DNA from: Corynebacterium sp. HMSC29G08
GTDB taxonomy: Bacteria > Actinomycetota > Actinomycetes > Mycobacteriales > Mycobacteriaceae
DNA length: 64,000 bases
Assembly (NCBI RefSeq): GCF_001806875.1
Contig: NZ_KV786209.1
Coordinates: forward strand, 520 to 64,519
Reading direction: 5' to 3'
Within the stretch, counting starts at the first letter, position 1, and every line of letters starts with the position of its first letter. The notes below the pieces were generated by a model. That model did no database searches. It was not told the origin of the DNA and saw nothing but the letters and a program-made list of their open reading frames with translations. A program made the translations under genes and the position numbers. Positions 35,081 to 47,206 of this stretch are shown here, in pieces.

Positions 35081-35602
35081 TTACTTCTTACGCGGGGTAG
35101 AAGCCTTAACCGAATCATAAGGCTCCGCGGAGATGATCGTTACCGAAATCTCGCTACCATTTGGTGCAGTGTAGGTGCGGGTCTCTCCCTCGGAGGCGCC
35201 GGCAACGGCGGCGCCCAGCGGAGAGTTCTCCGAATAGGTCTCAAGATCCTTGTTGCCAGTAGAGGCAGCGCGGGTACCAATGAGGAAGGTTTCCTTATCG
35301 TCCTCATCACCGTTGTAGTAGACGTGGACAACGGAACCGACGTGGGCGACACCATCCACAATGCCGGTGCGCTCAGTGGTGGAGTTAGCCAGCAGCTCAG
35401 AGATCTGCTTAATGCGGGCCTCTTCCTGATCCTGCTGTTCACGAGCAGCGTCGTAGCCCGCGTTCTCCTTCAAGTCGCCCTCTTCGCGGCGCTCGTTAAT
35501 CTCGGCCGCGATGACTGGGCGGTTATCAATCAGCTGCTGGAGCTCAGTTTCCAGCTTTGCCTTCATTTCAGGAGTGATGTACTGCTGTTGAGTCTCAGCC
35601 AT
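35081..35602 (-). CDS. greA: Transcription elongation factor GreA
   Basis: Protein of 173 aa that stimulates RNA cleavage in backtracked RNA polymerase. The N-terminal coiled coil (ITPEMKAKLETELQQLIDNR to EGDLKENAGYDAAREQQ) carries the conserved acidic tip DLKENAGYDAA. The C-terminal FKBP-like domain ends GSEISVTIIS with a short tail. Confidence 0.96.
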   Translation of the reverse strand: MAETQQQYITPEMKAKLETELQQLIDNRPVIAAEINERREEGDLKENAGYDAAREQQDQEEARIKQISELLANSTTERTGIVDGVAHVGSVVHVYYNGDEDDKETFLIGTRAASTGNKDLETYSENSPLGAAVAGASEGETRTYTAPNGSEISVTIISAEPYDSVKASTPRKK

Positions 35603-35676
35603 AAGTCCACTACCTTCCCTTTTACCTCGGGTTTACCTCATAGTTGCAGATCGCCAGCTTAACACGGCAAGCACCA

Positions 35677-36162
35677 CTATCTGGCACTCAGGTGCGATGA
35701 CTGCGGGTCCAGATACGGCGGCAGGTCAAAAGAACAGCCGTAGACCCTGCCGTTGGCTAGCGGGCCGCGTGTTGGAAGCTCGACGTCGAAGCGCAGGATA
35801 TCCTCGCCGCCAGCGGGGATCACGAATTCCCTACGACCAACTTCCGCGTGGTTATAATCCACGGCCTGGATGATGCAGTACGCATCCTCGTCGGTCTTCT
35901 TGCGGGTGACATCCACCCATAGGCGTGCGGTGTCATCACTGACGCGTTCCTCACCAACAATCTCTGCGGTAATTTCGCGGGATTGGCTACGGTAGATTGC
36001 CTGGCCAGTGCGGAACAAAGTGAATGCCAGCAGGACTACAGCCACAATGACAATGACCTTGCCGCTGACACTGGTGCCCTGCTGCCGTTGGTTTCCACTG
36101 TCAGCGCCATAGCGGGGGCGCTGTTTCTGGGAATTGGCAGATGTGTTTGGCGCTTGCGGCAC
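35677..36162 (-). CDS. DUF4307 membrane-anchored protein
   Basis: Protein of 161 aa with one N-terminal transmembrane helix (about residues 33-50, KVIVIVAVVLLAFTLF) and an extracytoplasmic beta-rich domain. DUF4307 proteins sit between greA and mca in many actinobacteria, and that order is kept here. The start is the GTG at 36162 with GAGGTTG upstream; the raw open frame is far longer but runs antisense through mca. Function unknown. Confidence 0.82.
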   Translation of the reverse strand: MPQAPNTSANSQKQRPRYGADSGNQRQQGTSVSGKVIVIVAVVLLAFTLFRTGQAIYRSQSREITAEIVGEERVSDDTARLWVDVTRKKTDEDAYCIIQAVDYNHAEVGRREFVIPAGGEDILRFDVELPTRGPLANGRVYGCSFDLPPYLDPQSSHLSAR

Positions 36163-36273
36163 GGCGTTCAACCTCACTTCACTTCGATGACCCCACAGGG
36201 GGATGTACTCGATCGTACTAATATGGTCGGTTGGTAATGCATGAGCCCCTTGCAGGAAAGTTGGATCAAAACA

Positions 36274-37149
36274 GTGACAGGTTTGCGCCTTATGGCCATC
36301 CATGCCCACCCAGATGACGAATCGTCCAAGGGTGCAGCGACGATGGCGAAATACGCTGCACAGGGACACCGCGTCAAGGTGGTGACGTGTACTGACGGCC
36401 GCCGCGGCGATATTTTGAATCCCGCGATGGACCGGCCCGGCGTGTTGGAAAACATTGTTGCGGTTCGTGAACAGGAGATGGCTCGGGCTGTGGCGGCGCT
36501 TGGCGTTGAGCACGAGTGGATGGGATATGAGGACTCCGGGCTGCCTCAAGGGGACCCACTGCCGCCTTTGCCTGAGGGGTGTTTTGCGGTGCAGCCGGTA
36601 GAGGAGGTTGCGGAGAAGCTCGTGGCGTCGATACGCAGCTTCAAGCCCCATGTGCTGATTACTTACGACGAAAACGGCGGCTACCCCCACCCTGACCACC
36701 TGATGGTGCACGCGATCTCCATGGTTGCTTGGGAACGTGCGGGAGATCCCACCTTCGCCCCAGAAGCAGGCCAGCCGTGGACACCGCTGAAGATGTACTA
36801 CAGCCACGGTTTCATTCTCAAGCGCATGGAGCTTCTGCATGACCTACTGGTGGCGCGGGGAGAGGTTAGCCCGTATGGGCTGATGATTAAGCGCTGGAAA
36901 GAAAACGAGGCCGACATTATGGAACGGGTAACCACCCGCGTTGAGTGCGCTGATTACTTCCGGCAGCGGACTGAGGCGCTGACTGCGCACGCGACGCAGA
37001 TCGATCCTGCCGGTGCGTTTTTGGCAAGCCCTGTTGCGGACCAGCAGCGCGTGTGGCCGACGGAAGAGTTTGAGCTGGCCCGGACTCGCGTTGAGGTCAC
37101 GCTGCCAGAGCACGACCTGTTTGAGGGGATTACTGAGGGAGCCGATTAA
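36274..37149 (+). CDS. mca: Mycothiol S-conjugate amidase
   Basis: Zinc amidase of 291 aa that cleaves mycothiol conjugates, releasing mercapturic acids for export. It has the metal motif HAHPDDESS, the RRGDILNPAMD loop, and YDENGGYPHPDH with the second metal His. The GTG at 36274 aligns with the N-terminus (TGLRLMAIHAHPDDE) I recall for corynebacterial Mca; an ATG at 36241 would add 11 residues. Its presence marks a mycothiol-producing actinobacterium. Confidence 0.93.
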   Translation: MTGLRLMAIHAHPDDESSKGAATMAKYAAQGHRVKVVTCTDGRRGDILNPAMDRPGVLENIVAVREQEMARAVAALGVEHEWMGYEDSGLPQGDPLPPLPEGCFAVQPVEEVAEKLVASIRSFKPHVLITYDENGGYPHPDHLMVHAISMVAWERAGDPTFAPEAGQPWTPLKMYYSHGFILKRMELLHDLLVARGEVSPYGLMIKRWKENEADIMERVTTRVECADYFRQRTEALTAHATQIDPAGAFLASPVADQQRVWPTEEFELARTRVEVTLPEHDLFEGITEGAD

Positions 37150-37151
37150 CT

Positions 37152-37457
37152 ATGACTGATTTTTCTTTTGCTGAGCCTTCTTTTGCTGAGCTTTCATACA
37201 TAGTCGCCCAAGCGCCGCCAGAAACGCCGCGCGGACCTGACTTTGGTAAAGCCCAGCCGACCGGACTGCTGCTGATTGTGGTGCTGCTCGTTGCGGTGCT
37301 CGCGTTGGGTTTTGCGTTTCATCGCAGGTTCTCGCGTTTTAACCGCCGCCGCGCGTTTGCCGAGATGCACGGTCTGGACCCATTTGATGAGAAGGCATTG
37401 GATGCGGCGATGGAGGAAGCCGGCGTGCTAGATCGCCGCCGTAAGCGGTTCATCTAA
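37152..37457 (+). CDS. Small single-pass membrane protein
   Basis: Protein of 101 aa starting 2 nt after the mca stop. One transmembrane helix spans about residues 38-54 (TGLLLIVVLLVAVLALGFAF), followed by a basic stretch and a conserved-looking tail HGLDPFDEKALDAAMEEAG, then RRRKRF. Small proteins of this type occur downstream of mca in other corynebacteria as I recall. Function unknown. Confidence 0.75.
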   Translation: MTDFSFAEPSFAELSYIVAQAPPETPRGPDFGKAQPTGLLLIVVLLVAVLALGFAFHRRFSRFNRRRAFAEMHGLDPFDEKALDAAMEEAGVLDRRRKRFI

Positions 37458-37491
37458 ATACGCAGTTGTGGGCGCGGGTAAAGTGAGTTTT

Positions 37492-38262
37492 GTGACTGTG
37501 CTGGAAACTCTGCTTTACCCGTTGTATGAGGCACGTTTGCGCCGAGAACTGCGCGGTAAGCCCCGCCCGAAGCACATTGCGGTGATGGCAGACGGAAACC
37601 GTCGTTGGGCTCGCGAGGCTGGCTACGACGATATTTCGCACGGCCACAGGGTGGGTGCTGCCAAGATTGGTGAATTGGTTCGGTGGTCTGCAGAGATGCA
37701 GATTGATGTGCTCACGATCTATTTGTTGTCGACGGAAAACTTGCAGCGCACCAGCGAAGAGGTTGAGCTGCTGTTCACCATTATTTCTGAGGTGATTGAT
37801 GATCTGGCGGCGGAGAAGTACTCATGCCGTGTGCGCTTAGTTGGCCATCTGGAGCTGTTGCCGCCTGAGGTTGCGGAGCGCATGCAGCGCTCTGCCGATA
37901 CGACCACCCAGAAGCATGGCCTGACCGTCAATATTGCGGTGGGTTACGGCGGTCGTCAGGAGATTGTGGATGCGGTGCGTACGCTTATCGACGATGCGGT
38001 GAACACCAACACGCCTCCCGAATCACTCTCCAGCCTGGTCACGGTGGAATCAATCGCAGACAACCTGTACACCTCGGGTCAGCCCGATCCTGATTTGGTG
38101 ATTCGCACCTCTGGCGAACAGCGCCTTTCAGGGTTTTTGCTGTGGCAGGCGGCGTATTCAGAAATCTGGTTCACCGATACTTACTGGCCTGCGTTTAGGA
38201 AGATTGACTTCCTCCGTGCGTTGCGTGATTACTCGCAGCGCTCCCGCAGGTTTGGCAAGTAG
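37492..38262 (+). CDS. Short-chain cis-prenyl transferase (UppS-like)
   Basis: Z-isoprenyl diphosphate synthase of 256 aa. It shows IAVMADGNRRWARE with the catalytic Asp, GHRVGAAKIGELVRW, YLLSTENLQR, and RTSGEQRLSGFLLWQAAYSE. Actinobacteria carry two such enzymes: one makes Z,E-farnesyl diphosphate and the other decaprenyl diphosphate. The location next to mca and coaA matches the copy I associate with the short-chain enzyme. The GTG at 37492 is chosen; a GTG at 37468 is possible. Confidence 0.88.
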   Translation: MTVLETLLYPLYEARLRRELRGKPRPKHIAVMADGNRRWAREAGYDDISHGHRVGAAKIGELVRWSAEMQIDVLTIYLLSTENLQRTSEEVELLFTIISEVIDDLAAEKYSCRVRLVGHLELLPPEVAERMQRSADTTTQKHGLTVNIAVGYGGRQEIVDAVRTLIDDAVNTNTPPESLSSLVTVESIADNLYTSGQPDPDLVIRTSGEQRLSGFLLWQAAYSEIWFTDTYWPAFRKIDFLRALRDYSQRSRRFGK

Positions 38263-38268
38263 TTTTCT

Positions 38269-39204
38269 TTAAATCTTGCGCATCCTCACCCGCTGTACGG
38301 TGTGGTCATAGCCTTTGCGCAACACGAGCGATGCGCGCACACGGGTTGGCAAAATGTTTTCCACCAGGTTGGGAAGGTTGATGGTCTGCCACAGTTCGCG
38401 GGCTTTGTAGGCAGCCTGTGAGTCGTCCAAGTTGGCGTAGGACGCGAAGTGTGCGCCAGGTTCGCGGAAGGCGGTGTTGCGCAGCTTCAAGAAGCGTTCG
38501 ATGTACCAGCGTTCAATGTCTTGGGTTTTTGCATCTACGTAGATGGAGAAATCAAACAGGTCAGACACCATCAGGGTGGGGCCGGTTTGCAGCACGTTGA
38601 GGCCCTCTAGGATCACGATGTCTGGCTTGCGTACCTCGACGTACTCGCCAGGCAGGATGTCGTAGGCTTTGTGTGAGTAGATCGGAGCTTTGACTAACGG
38701 CTGGCCGGATTTCACCTCTGTTACGAAGCGCATGAGTTGGCGCCGGTCGTAGGACTCGGGGAAACCTTTGCGCTGCAACAAGTTGCGTTTTTTGAGTTCG
38801 GCGGTGGGGTAGAGGAAGCCGTCGGTAGTAATCAGGTCTACTCGGGGGTGAGAATCCCAGCGCTGCAACAGCACCTGTAGTACGCGGGCGGTGGTTGATT
38901 TACCTACTGCCACAGAGCCTGCTATACCGATGACGAAGGGAACATGCCCGGGATCACCCCCGATGAAGGCCTCCGTGGAGTTGATCAGCTTTTGGCGCGC
39001 CCGCACGTGGAGGTGGATCAGGCGGGAAATCGGAAGGTAGATGTCTTCGACTTCTTGTAGGTCCAGGTTTTCACCGATGCCGCTGAGCGTTTCCACCTCC
39101 TCAGCTGTGAGAACTTGCTTCATGGTGGCGCGGCGTTGCTTCCAATCGTCGCGAGAGAAATCGAGGTAGGGACTCGAATCGGCACCATTGGCTACGCGGG
39201 ACAT
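38269..39204 (-). CDS. coaA: Pantothenate kinase, type I
   Basis: First enzyme of coenzyme A synthesis, 311 aa. It has the P-loop [15 protein letters not shown], the TDGFLYP region, and EGLNVLQTG near the catalytic site. The start at 39204 gives [20 protein letters not shown], a normal CoaA N-terminus. It is divergent from glyA with about 100 bp between them. Confidence 0.95.
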   Translation of the reverse strand: MSRVANGADSSPYLDFSRDDWKQRRATMKQVLTAEEVETLSGIGENLDLQEVEDIYLPISRLIHLHVRARQKLINSTEAFIGGDPGHVPFVIGIAGSVAVGKSTTARVLQVLLQRWDSHPRVDLITTDGFLYPTAELKKRNLLQRKGFPESYDRRQLMRFVTEVKSGQPLVKAPIYSHKAYDILPGEYVEVRKPDIVILEGLNVLQTGPTLMVSDLFDFSIYVDAKTQDIERWYIERFLKLRNTAFREPGAHFASYANLDDSQAAYKARELWQTINLPNLVENILPTRVRASLVLRKGYDHTVQRVRMRKI

Positions 39205-39261
39205 GAGCACTATTGTTGGCATCTGTGCGAATTTAAGCAAAATTGTGTACGCCGAGCCGCC

Positions 39262-39267
39262 TATACT
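39262..39267 (+). promoter_or_regulatory. -10 element of glyA
   Basis: TATACT lies 40 nt upstream of the glyA start codon. A TTGTGT at 39243-39248 is too close to be a normal -35, so the promoter may need an activator. Confidence 0.45.
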
Positions 39268-39307
39268 TTCACTCGACCGTGCCCAAACTCTGACGAAAGG
39301 ACCAGGT

Positions 39308-40615
39308 TTGTCTGCGTCTGTTGACCCCCAAGACCTGCGTTACCAAGATCTAGCAACGTATGACCCTGAGGTGTATGCCGCCATTGAAGGCGAGCTTGCC
39401 CGCCAGCGCACCACGCTGGAAATGATTGCTTCCGAGAACTTTGTACCTCGCAGCGTGCTGCAGGCGCAGGGGTCCGTGTTTACTAATAAGTACGCCGAGG
39501 GCTACCCGGGGCGTCGCTACTACGGCGGCTGCGAGCATGCTGACGTGGTGGAGGATCTGGCACGTGACCGTGCAAAGGAAGTGTTTGGCGCGAAGTACGC
39601 CAACGTGCAACCACACTCCGGTGCGCAGGCAAACGCTGCTGTACTGATGGCGCTGGCGGAGCCGGGTGACACAATCCTGGGTCTGTCGCTGGCTCACGGT
39701 GGACACCTGACCCACGGCATGAAGATCAACTTCTCCGGCCGTCTGTACAACGTTGCGGCCTACGAGGTGGAGGAAGACACCCACCTGATTGATATGGCGA
39801 AGCTGCGTGAGCAGGCTCGTGAGGTCAAGCCGAAGGTAATCATCGCCGGCTGGTCCGCCTACCCGCGTCATGAGGACTTTGCGGAATTCCGTTCCATCGC
39901 GGATGAGGTAGGCGCGTACCTGTGGGTTGATATGGCTCACTTTGCTGGCCTGGTTGCTGCTGGCCTGCACCCGTCGCCAGTACCGCACGCGCACGTGGTT
40001 TCCTCCACAGTGCACAAGACCCTTGGTGGTCCGCGTTCCGGTTTTATCCTGACCAATGATCTTGAGCTGCACAAGAAGCTCAACTCTGCTGTGTTCCCGG
40101 GCCAGCAGGGTGGTCCGCTGATGCACGTGGTGGCCGCGAAGGCGACTGCGTTCAAGATTGCGGGCACGCCTGAGTTCAAGGATCGCCAGCAGCGCACCTT
40201 GAACGGTGCGAAGATTCTGGCTGAGCGCCTGACCCAGCCGGATGCGGTTGAGGCTGGCGTTGGCGTAGTTTCCGGTGGTACCGATGTGCACTTGGTGCTG
40301 GTGGACCTGCGCAACTCTGAGATGGACGGCCAGCAGGCGGAAGATCTGCTGCACGAGGCAGGCATTACGGTTAACCGCAATGCGGTGCCGTTTGATCCGC
40401 GTCCGCCGGCCGTGACCTCTGGTCTGCGTATTGGTACCTCCGCGCTGGCAACGCGCGGTTTCGGCGAGGAGGACTTCCGCGAGGTTGCGGACATCATCGC
40501 CGAGGCCCTGATCAAGGGCAAGGATGCCGATCTCGCGGCGCTGGCGAAGCGCTCCGCCGCGCTGGGCGAGAAGTACCCGCTCTACCCTGGTATTGAAGAC
40601 TGGAAGATGCTCTAG
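39308..40615 (+). CDS. glyA: Serine hydroxymethyltransferase
   Basis: PLP enzyme of 435 aa that interconverts serine and glycine with tetrahydrofolate. It has [50 protein letters not shown] and the PLP-lysine motif [15 protein letters not shown]. The start is a TTG at 39308 with AAAGGA 6 nt upstream; earlier in-frame ATGs would place the coding region over the promoter. Confidence 0.96.
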   Translation: MSASVDPQDLRYQDLATYDPEVYAAIEGELARQRTTLEMIASENFVPRSVLQAQGSVFTNKYAEGYPGRRYYGGCEHADVVEDLARDRAKEVFGAKYANVQPHSGAQANAAVLMALAEPGDTILGLSLAHGGHLTHGMKINFSGRLYNVAAYEVEEDTHLIDMAKLREQAREVKPKVIIAGWSAYPRHEDFAEFRSIADEVGAYLWVDMAHFAGLVAAGLHPSPVPHAHVVSSTVHKTLGGPRSGFILTNDLELHKKLNSAVFPGQQGGPLMHVVAAKATAFKIAGTPEFKDRQQRTLNGAKILAERLTQPDAVEAGVGVVSGGTDVHLVLVDLRNSEMDGQQAEDLLHEAGITVNRNAVPFDPRPPAVTSGLRIGTSALATRGFGEEDFREVADIIAEALIKGKDADLAALAKRSAALGEKYPLYPGIEDWKML

Positions 40616-40974
40616 GGCCTTGAGTCTTCGCTTGCAGTGTTGCTGGCGTGCTGCGTGCGTGCTGCGCGCAGCCACTCCGGCTGATCCGCAAGCAGCGCCT
40701 TGATTTCTTCGGTGGTCAGCGGCTTGTCCATGTCGTTGTTTTTCAACGCGGTGATGGAGATACCAAGCTTGCGGGCCACCTCCGGGCGGGGGTGAGGGCC
40801 GTTGCGGCGCAGATCTACCAACCATTGAGGCGGGTTTTCCTGAAGCTCGCGCAGTTGGGCGTGGGTAACAGCGCCGTTCTGGAATTCCGGCGGGGTGGCA
40901 GGTAGGTATAGCCCAAGTTTCTTTGCCGCGGTGGAAGGCTTCATTGCGGTGCCGGATGGTGCATTCGTGCTCAT
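40612..40974 (-). CDS. DUF5997 family protein
   Basis: Small soluble protein of 120 aa: [21 protein letters not shown], then [24 protein letters not shown], which resembles a helix-turn-helix ([15 protein letters not shown]). Such proteins are found in actinobacteria beside the divergent LysR-substrate-binding-type gene, as here. The stop overlaps the glyA stop region by 4 bp. The start is 25 bp from the divergent start at 41000. Confidence 0.78.
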   Translation of the reverse strand: MSTNAPSGTAMKPSTAAKKLGLYLPATPPEFQNGAVTHAQLRELQENPPQWLVDLRRNGPHPRPEVARKLGISITALKNNDMDKPLTTEEIKALLADQPEWLRAARTQHASNTASEDSRP

Positions 40975-40982
40975 GGCAGTCC

Positions 40983-40992
40983 ACGCTAGCAT
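40983..40992. promoter_or_regulatory. Shared -10 region of two divergent leaderless genes
   Basis: Around the palindrome GCTAGC, TAGCAT (40987-40992) faces right and ends 7 nt before the ATG at 41000; TAGCGT (complement of 40983-40988) faces left and ends 8 nt before the ATG at 40974. With only 25 bp between the start codons there is no room for leaders. Confidence 0.45.
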
Positions 40993-40999
40993 TGAGCGC

Positions 41000-41698
41000 A
41001 TGCTCACCATCTCCTTTGTTACTGGCACTGAACCAGGTAAGTGGTTTAAGCGGTATGAGGAGCTTTCGGGCACCTGCTTATCCACGTTGCCGTCAACCAA
41101 CCCGCTTGCGGAACCTGCAGACCTCGCGCTGCTTCGCTTGCCGGATGCACGGGTGGACGATTCCTATCACGTGGTCCGTCTCTATGAGGAAGCGCTTGGA
41201 GTGGCGGTGCCGAAGGACTCTGTGTACGCCGAGATGTTTGCCGCCACTGGGGAAGCGGTGGACATAGAAGATCTGCGCGATGAGATTGTGAACTTTGATT
41301 TTTTCGAATGCTTGAAGCCTGCAGGGGAGGCGGCGGGAGAGACTGTGGGGGATGCGATTGAGCAGCTGCAGGGCGCACTGCAAGTGGTCGCGGCAAACGT
41401 TGGCGTGGCGTATGGGCCGCTGCCGCTGTTGCGTGCGTTAAGCAAGAAGCAAGTTGCGGCGGTGGAGCTTCGTGCGCCGGAGGTCGCACCGACTCAGATT
41501 GCGCTTGTGTGGGAAAAGGAACGCGACAGCGATGAAGTCCAGGACTTCGTAGGAGTTGCTAAAGGAAGGACGGTGCGTTCCTCGCGGCAAACAGCGACGC
41601 CGAAAAAACCCGGAAAGTCGCAGGTGAAGGACCGTTCTGCAAAGGGTGGGAAGAAAACGGTACAGCATCGTCGAATGCGCAAGCGGAAGCGGCGGTAA
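41000..41698 (+). CDS. LysR-type substrate-binding-domain-like protein
   Basis: Protein of 232 aa that looks like the periplasmic-binding-type effector domain of a LysR regulator without its helix-turn-helix: TISFVTGTEPGKWFKRYEE, LPDARVDDSYHVVRLYEEALGVAVPKDS. The C-terminus is strongly basic (SRQTATPKKPGKSQVKDR to RMRKRKRR), possibly for nucleic-acid binding. It is divergent from the DUF5997 gene and probably works with it. The ATG at 41000 is chosen; longer frames would run over the divergent start. Confidence 0.65.
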   Translation: MLTISFVTGTEPGKWFKRYEELSGTCLSTLPSTNPLAEPADLALLRLPDARVDDSYHVVRLYEEALGVAVPKDSVYAEMFAATGEAVDIEDLRDEIVNFDFFECLKPAGEAAGETVGDAIEQLQGALQVVAANVGVAYGPLPLLRALSKKQVAAVELRAPEVAPTQIALVWEKERDSDEVQDFVGVAKGRTVRSSRQTATPKKPGKSQVKDRSAKGGKKTVQHRRMRKRKRR

Positions 41699-41791
41699 TG
41701 CCCCTATTAGGGTGTGGTGAAAAGTGGTAGCCGGGCCTCCATATGCATAATGGGTGGTTGTTCTAAGCGAAATAAGAAAGGTGATATCAAG

Positions 41792-42388
41792 ATGAATCGC
41801 AAGATTGTTGCTTCCGTTGCTGCTGTCGCACTGGCTGGCGGCCTGGTCGCTTGCTCCAACGATGCAGACACTGCTGCAGAGGCTACCTCCACTAGCGTAG
41901 CCACCGACGTAGCTACCGAGACGGTTGCCGCTGAAACCGAGACCGCTTCCTCCACCGAAACCGCTACCGAGACCGTGGCGGCAGAGAGCGAGGCTTCTAA
42001 GGTTGAGGGCACCGAGGAGCTGGCGCTTGCAGGCGGCAAGACCGCTATGGTTCCACAGGGCGTTCTGGACGCTATCAACGAGTTCGCTGAGGAGTCCTGG
42101 GGCGAGCCGACCGCTGCAGAAGAGGTAGATGGCGGCTGGATCGTAACTTTCGACGGTGAGCACTACATCACCTGGAAGGAGTCCACCGGTGGCTCCCCGA
42201 TCTGGGGCAAGATTGCTCAGTCCTGGCTCAATGACGTTCGCGGTGCACGCGAAATCGGCTTCCCGCTGGCTCCGGAGACCCCGAACACCGACCAGTCTGG
42301 CTGGAACCAGGAGTTTGAGAACGGCACCCTCGAGTGGACCCGTGACGGCGGCGAGGATGCTGCCTTCACGGCAAAGGTTGAGCAGTAA
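41792..42388 (+). CDS. LGFP-repeat lipoprotein
   Basis: Exported lipoprotein of 198 aa. The signal peptide has lipobox LVAC with Cys21, followed by a Thr/Ala/Glu-rich linker (residues 25-70). The C-terminal domain contains an LGFP-type unit (GAREIGFPLAPETPN through GWNQEFENGTLEW), repeats that in corynebacteria are linked to the arabinogalactan cell wall. AAAGGTG precedes the ATG. Confidence 0.85.
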   Translation: MNRKIVASVAAVALAGGLVACSNDADTAAEATSTSVATDVATETVAAETETASSTETATETVAAESEASKVEGTEELALAGGKTAMVPQGVLDAINEFAEESWGEPTAAEEVDGGWIVTFDGEHYITWKESTGGSPIWGKIAQSWLNDVRGAREIGFPLAPETPNTDQSGWNQEFENGTLEWTRDGGEDAAFTAKVEQ

Positions 42389-42438
42389 AGACTCCGCTTA
42401 AGCCTTTTGGTTTGCATCGGCGTTAAACCTTCTTCAGA

Positions 42439-45144
<2,706 letters not shown>

Positions 45145-45151
<7 letters not shown>

Positions 45152-45178
45152 AGGGTGCAATATTACACCCAGTGCAAA
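45145..45178. promoter_or_regulatory. TetR operator overlapping the efflux promoter
   Basis: A 34-bp inverted repeat TTTGCAC-n-GGGTG-n8-CACCC-n-GTGCAAA (15 of 17 pairs match) centred on AATATT. It covers the -10 (TAATAT, minus strand, 45160-45165) and the spacer of the promoter, and extends over the first codon of the regulator. Confidence 0.8.
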
Positions 45179-45187
45179 CTATGGCAA
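45160..45187 (-). promoter_or_regulatory. Promoter of the TetR-MFS operon
   Basis: The -35 TTGCCA (complement of 45182-45187) and -10 TAATAT (complement of 45160-45165) are separated by 16 nt. The predicted start of transcription falls at the GTG start codon of the regulator. Confidence 0.7.
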
Positions 45188-45679
45188 GCCTGCTGAAAGT
45201 TCGCCCTCTACCAGGGCGATCTTATTCTCCGAATACGTCAGTTTGATTACGCCTGGCGTGACCTGATTGACATCCCAGCGGCCCTGGCCGTTGTTGCAGC
45301 CCTTGGTCAGCGGGACGGACTGTCCGTCTTGCGCTATCAACGACGTACATCCCGTCAGGGGATAGGTCACCGATGCGGTGCCACCACCAAACGTGGCCAC
45401 AGCGGGCCACGCCCGCACTTTCGCGTTTTCCTCAAGGCTATTCAGGGTGCCCGTGAAGGTGCCGGCTGGAGCTTCCGAGTCCTGCGCGAGTTGCGGCTGC
45501 GCGGTAACCGTCACCGTCTCCGGGACAGCCGAGGTTGGTTCGGGGCGAGGGTTCGCCGACCACCAAGCGCCAGCAAGCGCAATCATGATCAGGGCGACAG
45601 CAAGCGCCGAGACGCCGGCGGCAATCCAAGGTTTATTGGAGCCGCCGGCGTCGCGGAGTTCAGAAAATGAATCTGCCAC
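45179..45679 (-). CDS. Membrane-anchored protein, unknown function
   Basis: Protein of 166 aa with a short cytoplasmic N-terminus (ADSFSELRDAGGSNKP), one transmembrane helix (about residues 18-39), a Pro/Thr linker (about 42-68), and an extracellular domain with two Cys in ITYPLTGC-type context (YPLTGCTSL and KGCNNG) that could pair. GTG start at 45679. It lies 14 nt downstream of fumC on the same strand. I recognise no family. Confidence 0.7.
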   Translation of the reverse strand: MADSFSELRDAGGSNKPWIAAGVSALAVALIMIALAGAWWSANPRPEPTSAVPETVTVTAQPQLAQDSEAPAGTFTGTLNSLEENAKVRAWPAVATFGGGTASVTYPLTGCTSLIAQDGQSVPLTKGCNNGQGRWDVNQVTPGVIKLTYSENKIALVEGELSAGLP

Positions 45680-45692
45680 TAGCTAGCTATCA

Positions 45693-47093
45693 CTAGTTGC
45701 GGTCAGTGTTAGCCATAGACAGCACGTTGAGGCGCTTGTCCAGCTCCTCCTCAGTGAGCTTCTCGCCGTCTACAAAGCCAAGGTCGATGGTGGCCTGGCG
45801 GATGGTGATGCCCTCCTTGACCGCGTGCTTAGCAATCTTCGCAGCGTTTTCGTAACCAATCGCGGAGTTCAGCGGGGTCACGATAGACGGGGAAGACTCG
45901 GCGAGTTCGCGCATGTGCTCGACGTTCGGCTCGATGCCGTCCACAAGCCTGGTAGCAAACTGGCGTGCCGTGTTTGCCAGCAGGCGGGAGGACTCCAGCA
46001 CGTTGCGAGCCATCATCGGGATGAACACGTTGAGCTCAAACTGACCCTGGGTGCCGCCGAAGGCAACAGCAGCGTCGTTACCAATGACCTGTGCGGAGAC
46101 CTGCGTTGCGGTCTCGCACAGCACCGGGTTGACCTTGCCCGGCATGATGGAGGAGCCTGGCTGCAGATCCGGCAGGTGGATCTCAGCGAAACCAGCCAGC
46201 GGGCCGGAGCCCATCAGGCGGATGTCGTTGGCGATCTTGTAGAAGGAGACCGCCACGGAACGCATCGCGCCGGAGAACTCCACCAGCGCGTCACGGTTAG
46301 CCTGCGCCTCGAAGTGGTTCTTCGCCTCAGAGAGCTGCTCGACCCCGGTGAGCTTCACAAGCTCCTCAGTAACCTTGCCGCCGAATTCAGCCGGGGTGTT
46401 GATGCCGGTGCCCACAGCGGTGCCGCCGATAGCCAGCTCACCCAGGCGGTGCAGGGTCGCCTCAACACGCTCGATGCCCAGCTCGATCTGGCGTGCATAG
46501 CCAGAGAACTCCTGACCCAAGGTGACCGGGGTGGCATCCATCAAGTGGGTGCGGCCCGACTTCACAACCTCGTGCCACTCCTTGGCCTTCTTATCCAGGG
46601 ACTCGTGCAGCACCTTCAGGCCCGGGATGAGGTCATTGACCGCCGTCTCGGTAGCAGCCACGTGGGTTGCCGTTGGGAAGGTGTCGTTCGAAGACTGGCC
46701 CATGTTCACGTGGTCATTCGGGTGTACCTCAACGCCATTGGCCTTCGCAATGGACGCGATGACCTCGTTGGTATTCATGTTCGAGGAGGTACCGGAACCG
46801 GTCTGGAACACATCGATCGGGAACTGGTCGTTGTGCTTGCCGTCCGCAATTTCCTTCGCAGCAGCGATAATTGCATCAGCCTTCTCAGCGTCCAGCTTGC
46901 CCAGATCCTTGTTCACCTGAGCACACGCAGCCTTCAACAGGCCAAGAGCGCGAATCTGCTGAGCCTCCAAGCCGCGGCCGGAGATAGGGAAGTTCTCCAC
47001 AGCACGCTGGGTCTGTGCACGCCAGAGAGCGTCGACGGGCACCTTGACCTCGCCCATCGTGTCATGTTCGATGCGGTATTCCTGATCAGCCAT
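45693..47093 (-). CDS. fumC: Fumarate hydratase, class II
   Basis: TCA-cycle enzyme of 466 aa that interconverts fumarate and L-malate, an iron-independent tetramer. It has [45 protein letters not shown] and the signature [19 protein letters not shown] precedes the ATG. Confidence 0.97.
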   Translation of the reverse strand: MADQEYRIEHDTMGEVKVPVDALWRAQTQRAVENFPISGRGLEAQQIRALGLLKAACAQVNKDLGKLDAEKADAIIAAAKEIADGKHNDQFPIDVFQTGSGTSSNMNTNEVIASIAKANGVEVHPNDHVNMGQSSNDTFPTATHVAATETAVNDLIPGLKVLHESLDKKAKEWHEVVKSGRTHLMDATPVTLGQEFSGYARQIELGIERVEATLHRLGELAIGGTAVGTGINTPAEFGGKVTEELVKLTGVEQLSEAKNHFEAQANRDALVEFSGAMRSVAVSFYKIANDIRLMGSGPLAGFAEIHLPDLQPGSSIMPGKVNPVLCETATQVSAQVIGNDAAVAFGGTQGQFELNVFIPMMARNVLESSRLLANTARQFATRLVDGIEPNVEHMRELAESSPSIVTPLNSAIGYENAAKIAKHAVKEGITIRQATIDLGFVDGEKLTEEELDKRLNVLSMANTDRN

Positions 47094-47206
47094 GATTGTC
47101 CTTTACTTCATTCCCATGCACGTCGTGCACGTGCACTTGCGTTATCGTGCACTCGTGCCTGTCCACTGATCGATTATGCCCCAGATAACAAAAATGAGGT
47201 GCTGTA

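Noticed and set aside
39350..40984. 544-codon open frame on the minus strand
   Set aside because: It is fully antisense to glyA, whose motifs are beyond doubt. Long antisense frames arise from codon bias in GC-rich genes, and this one is a His/Arg/Gln-rich sequence with no recognisable domain.
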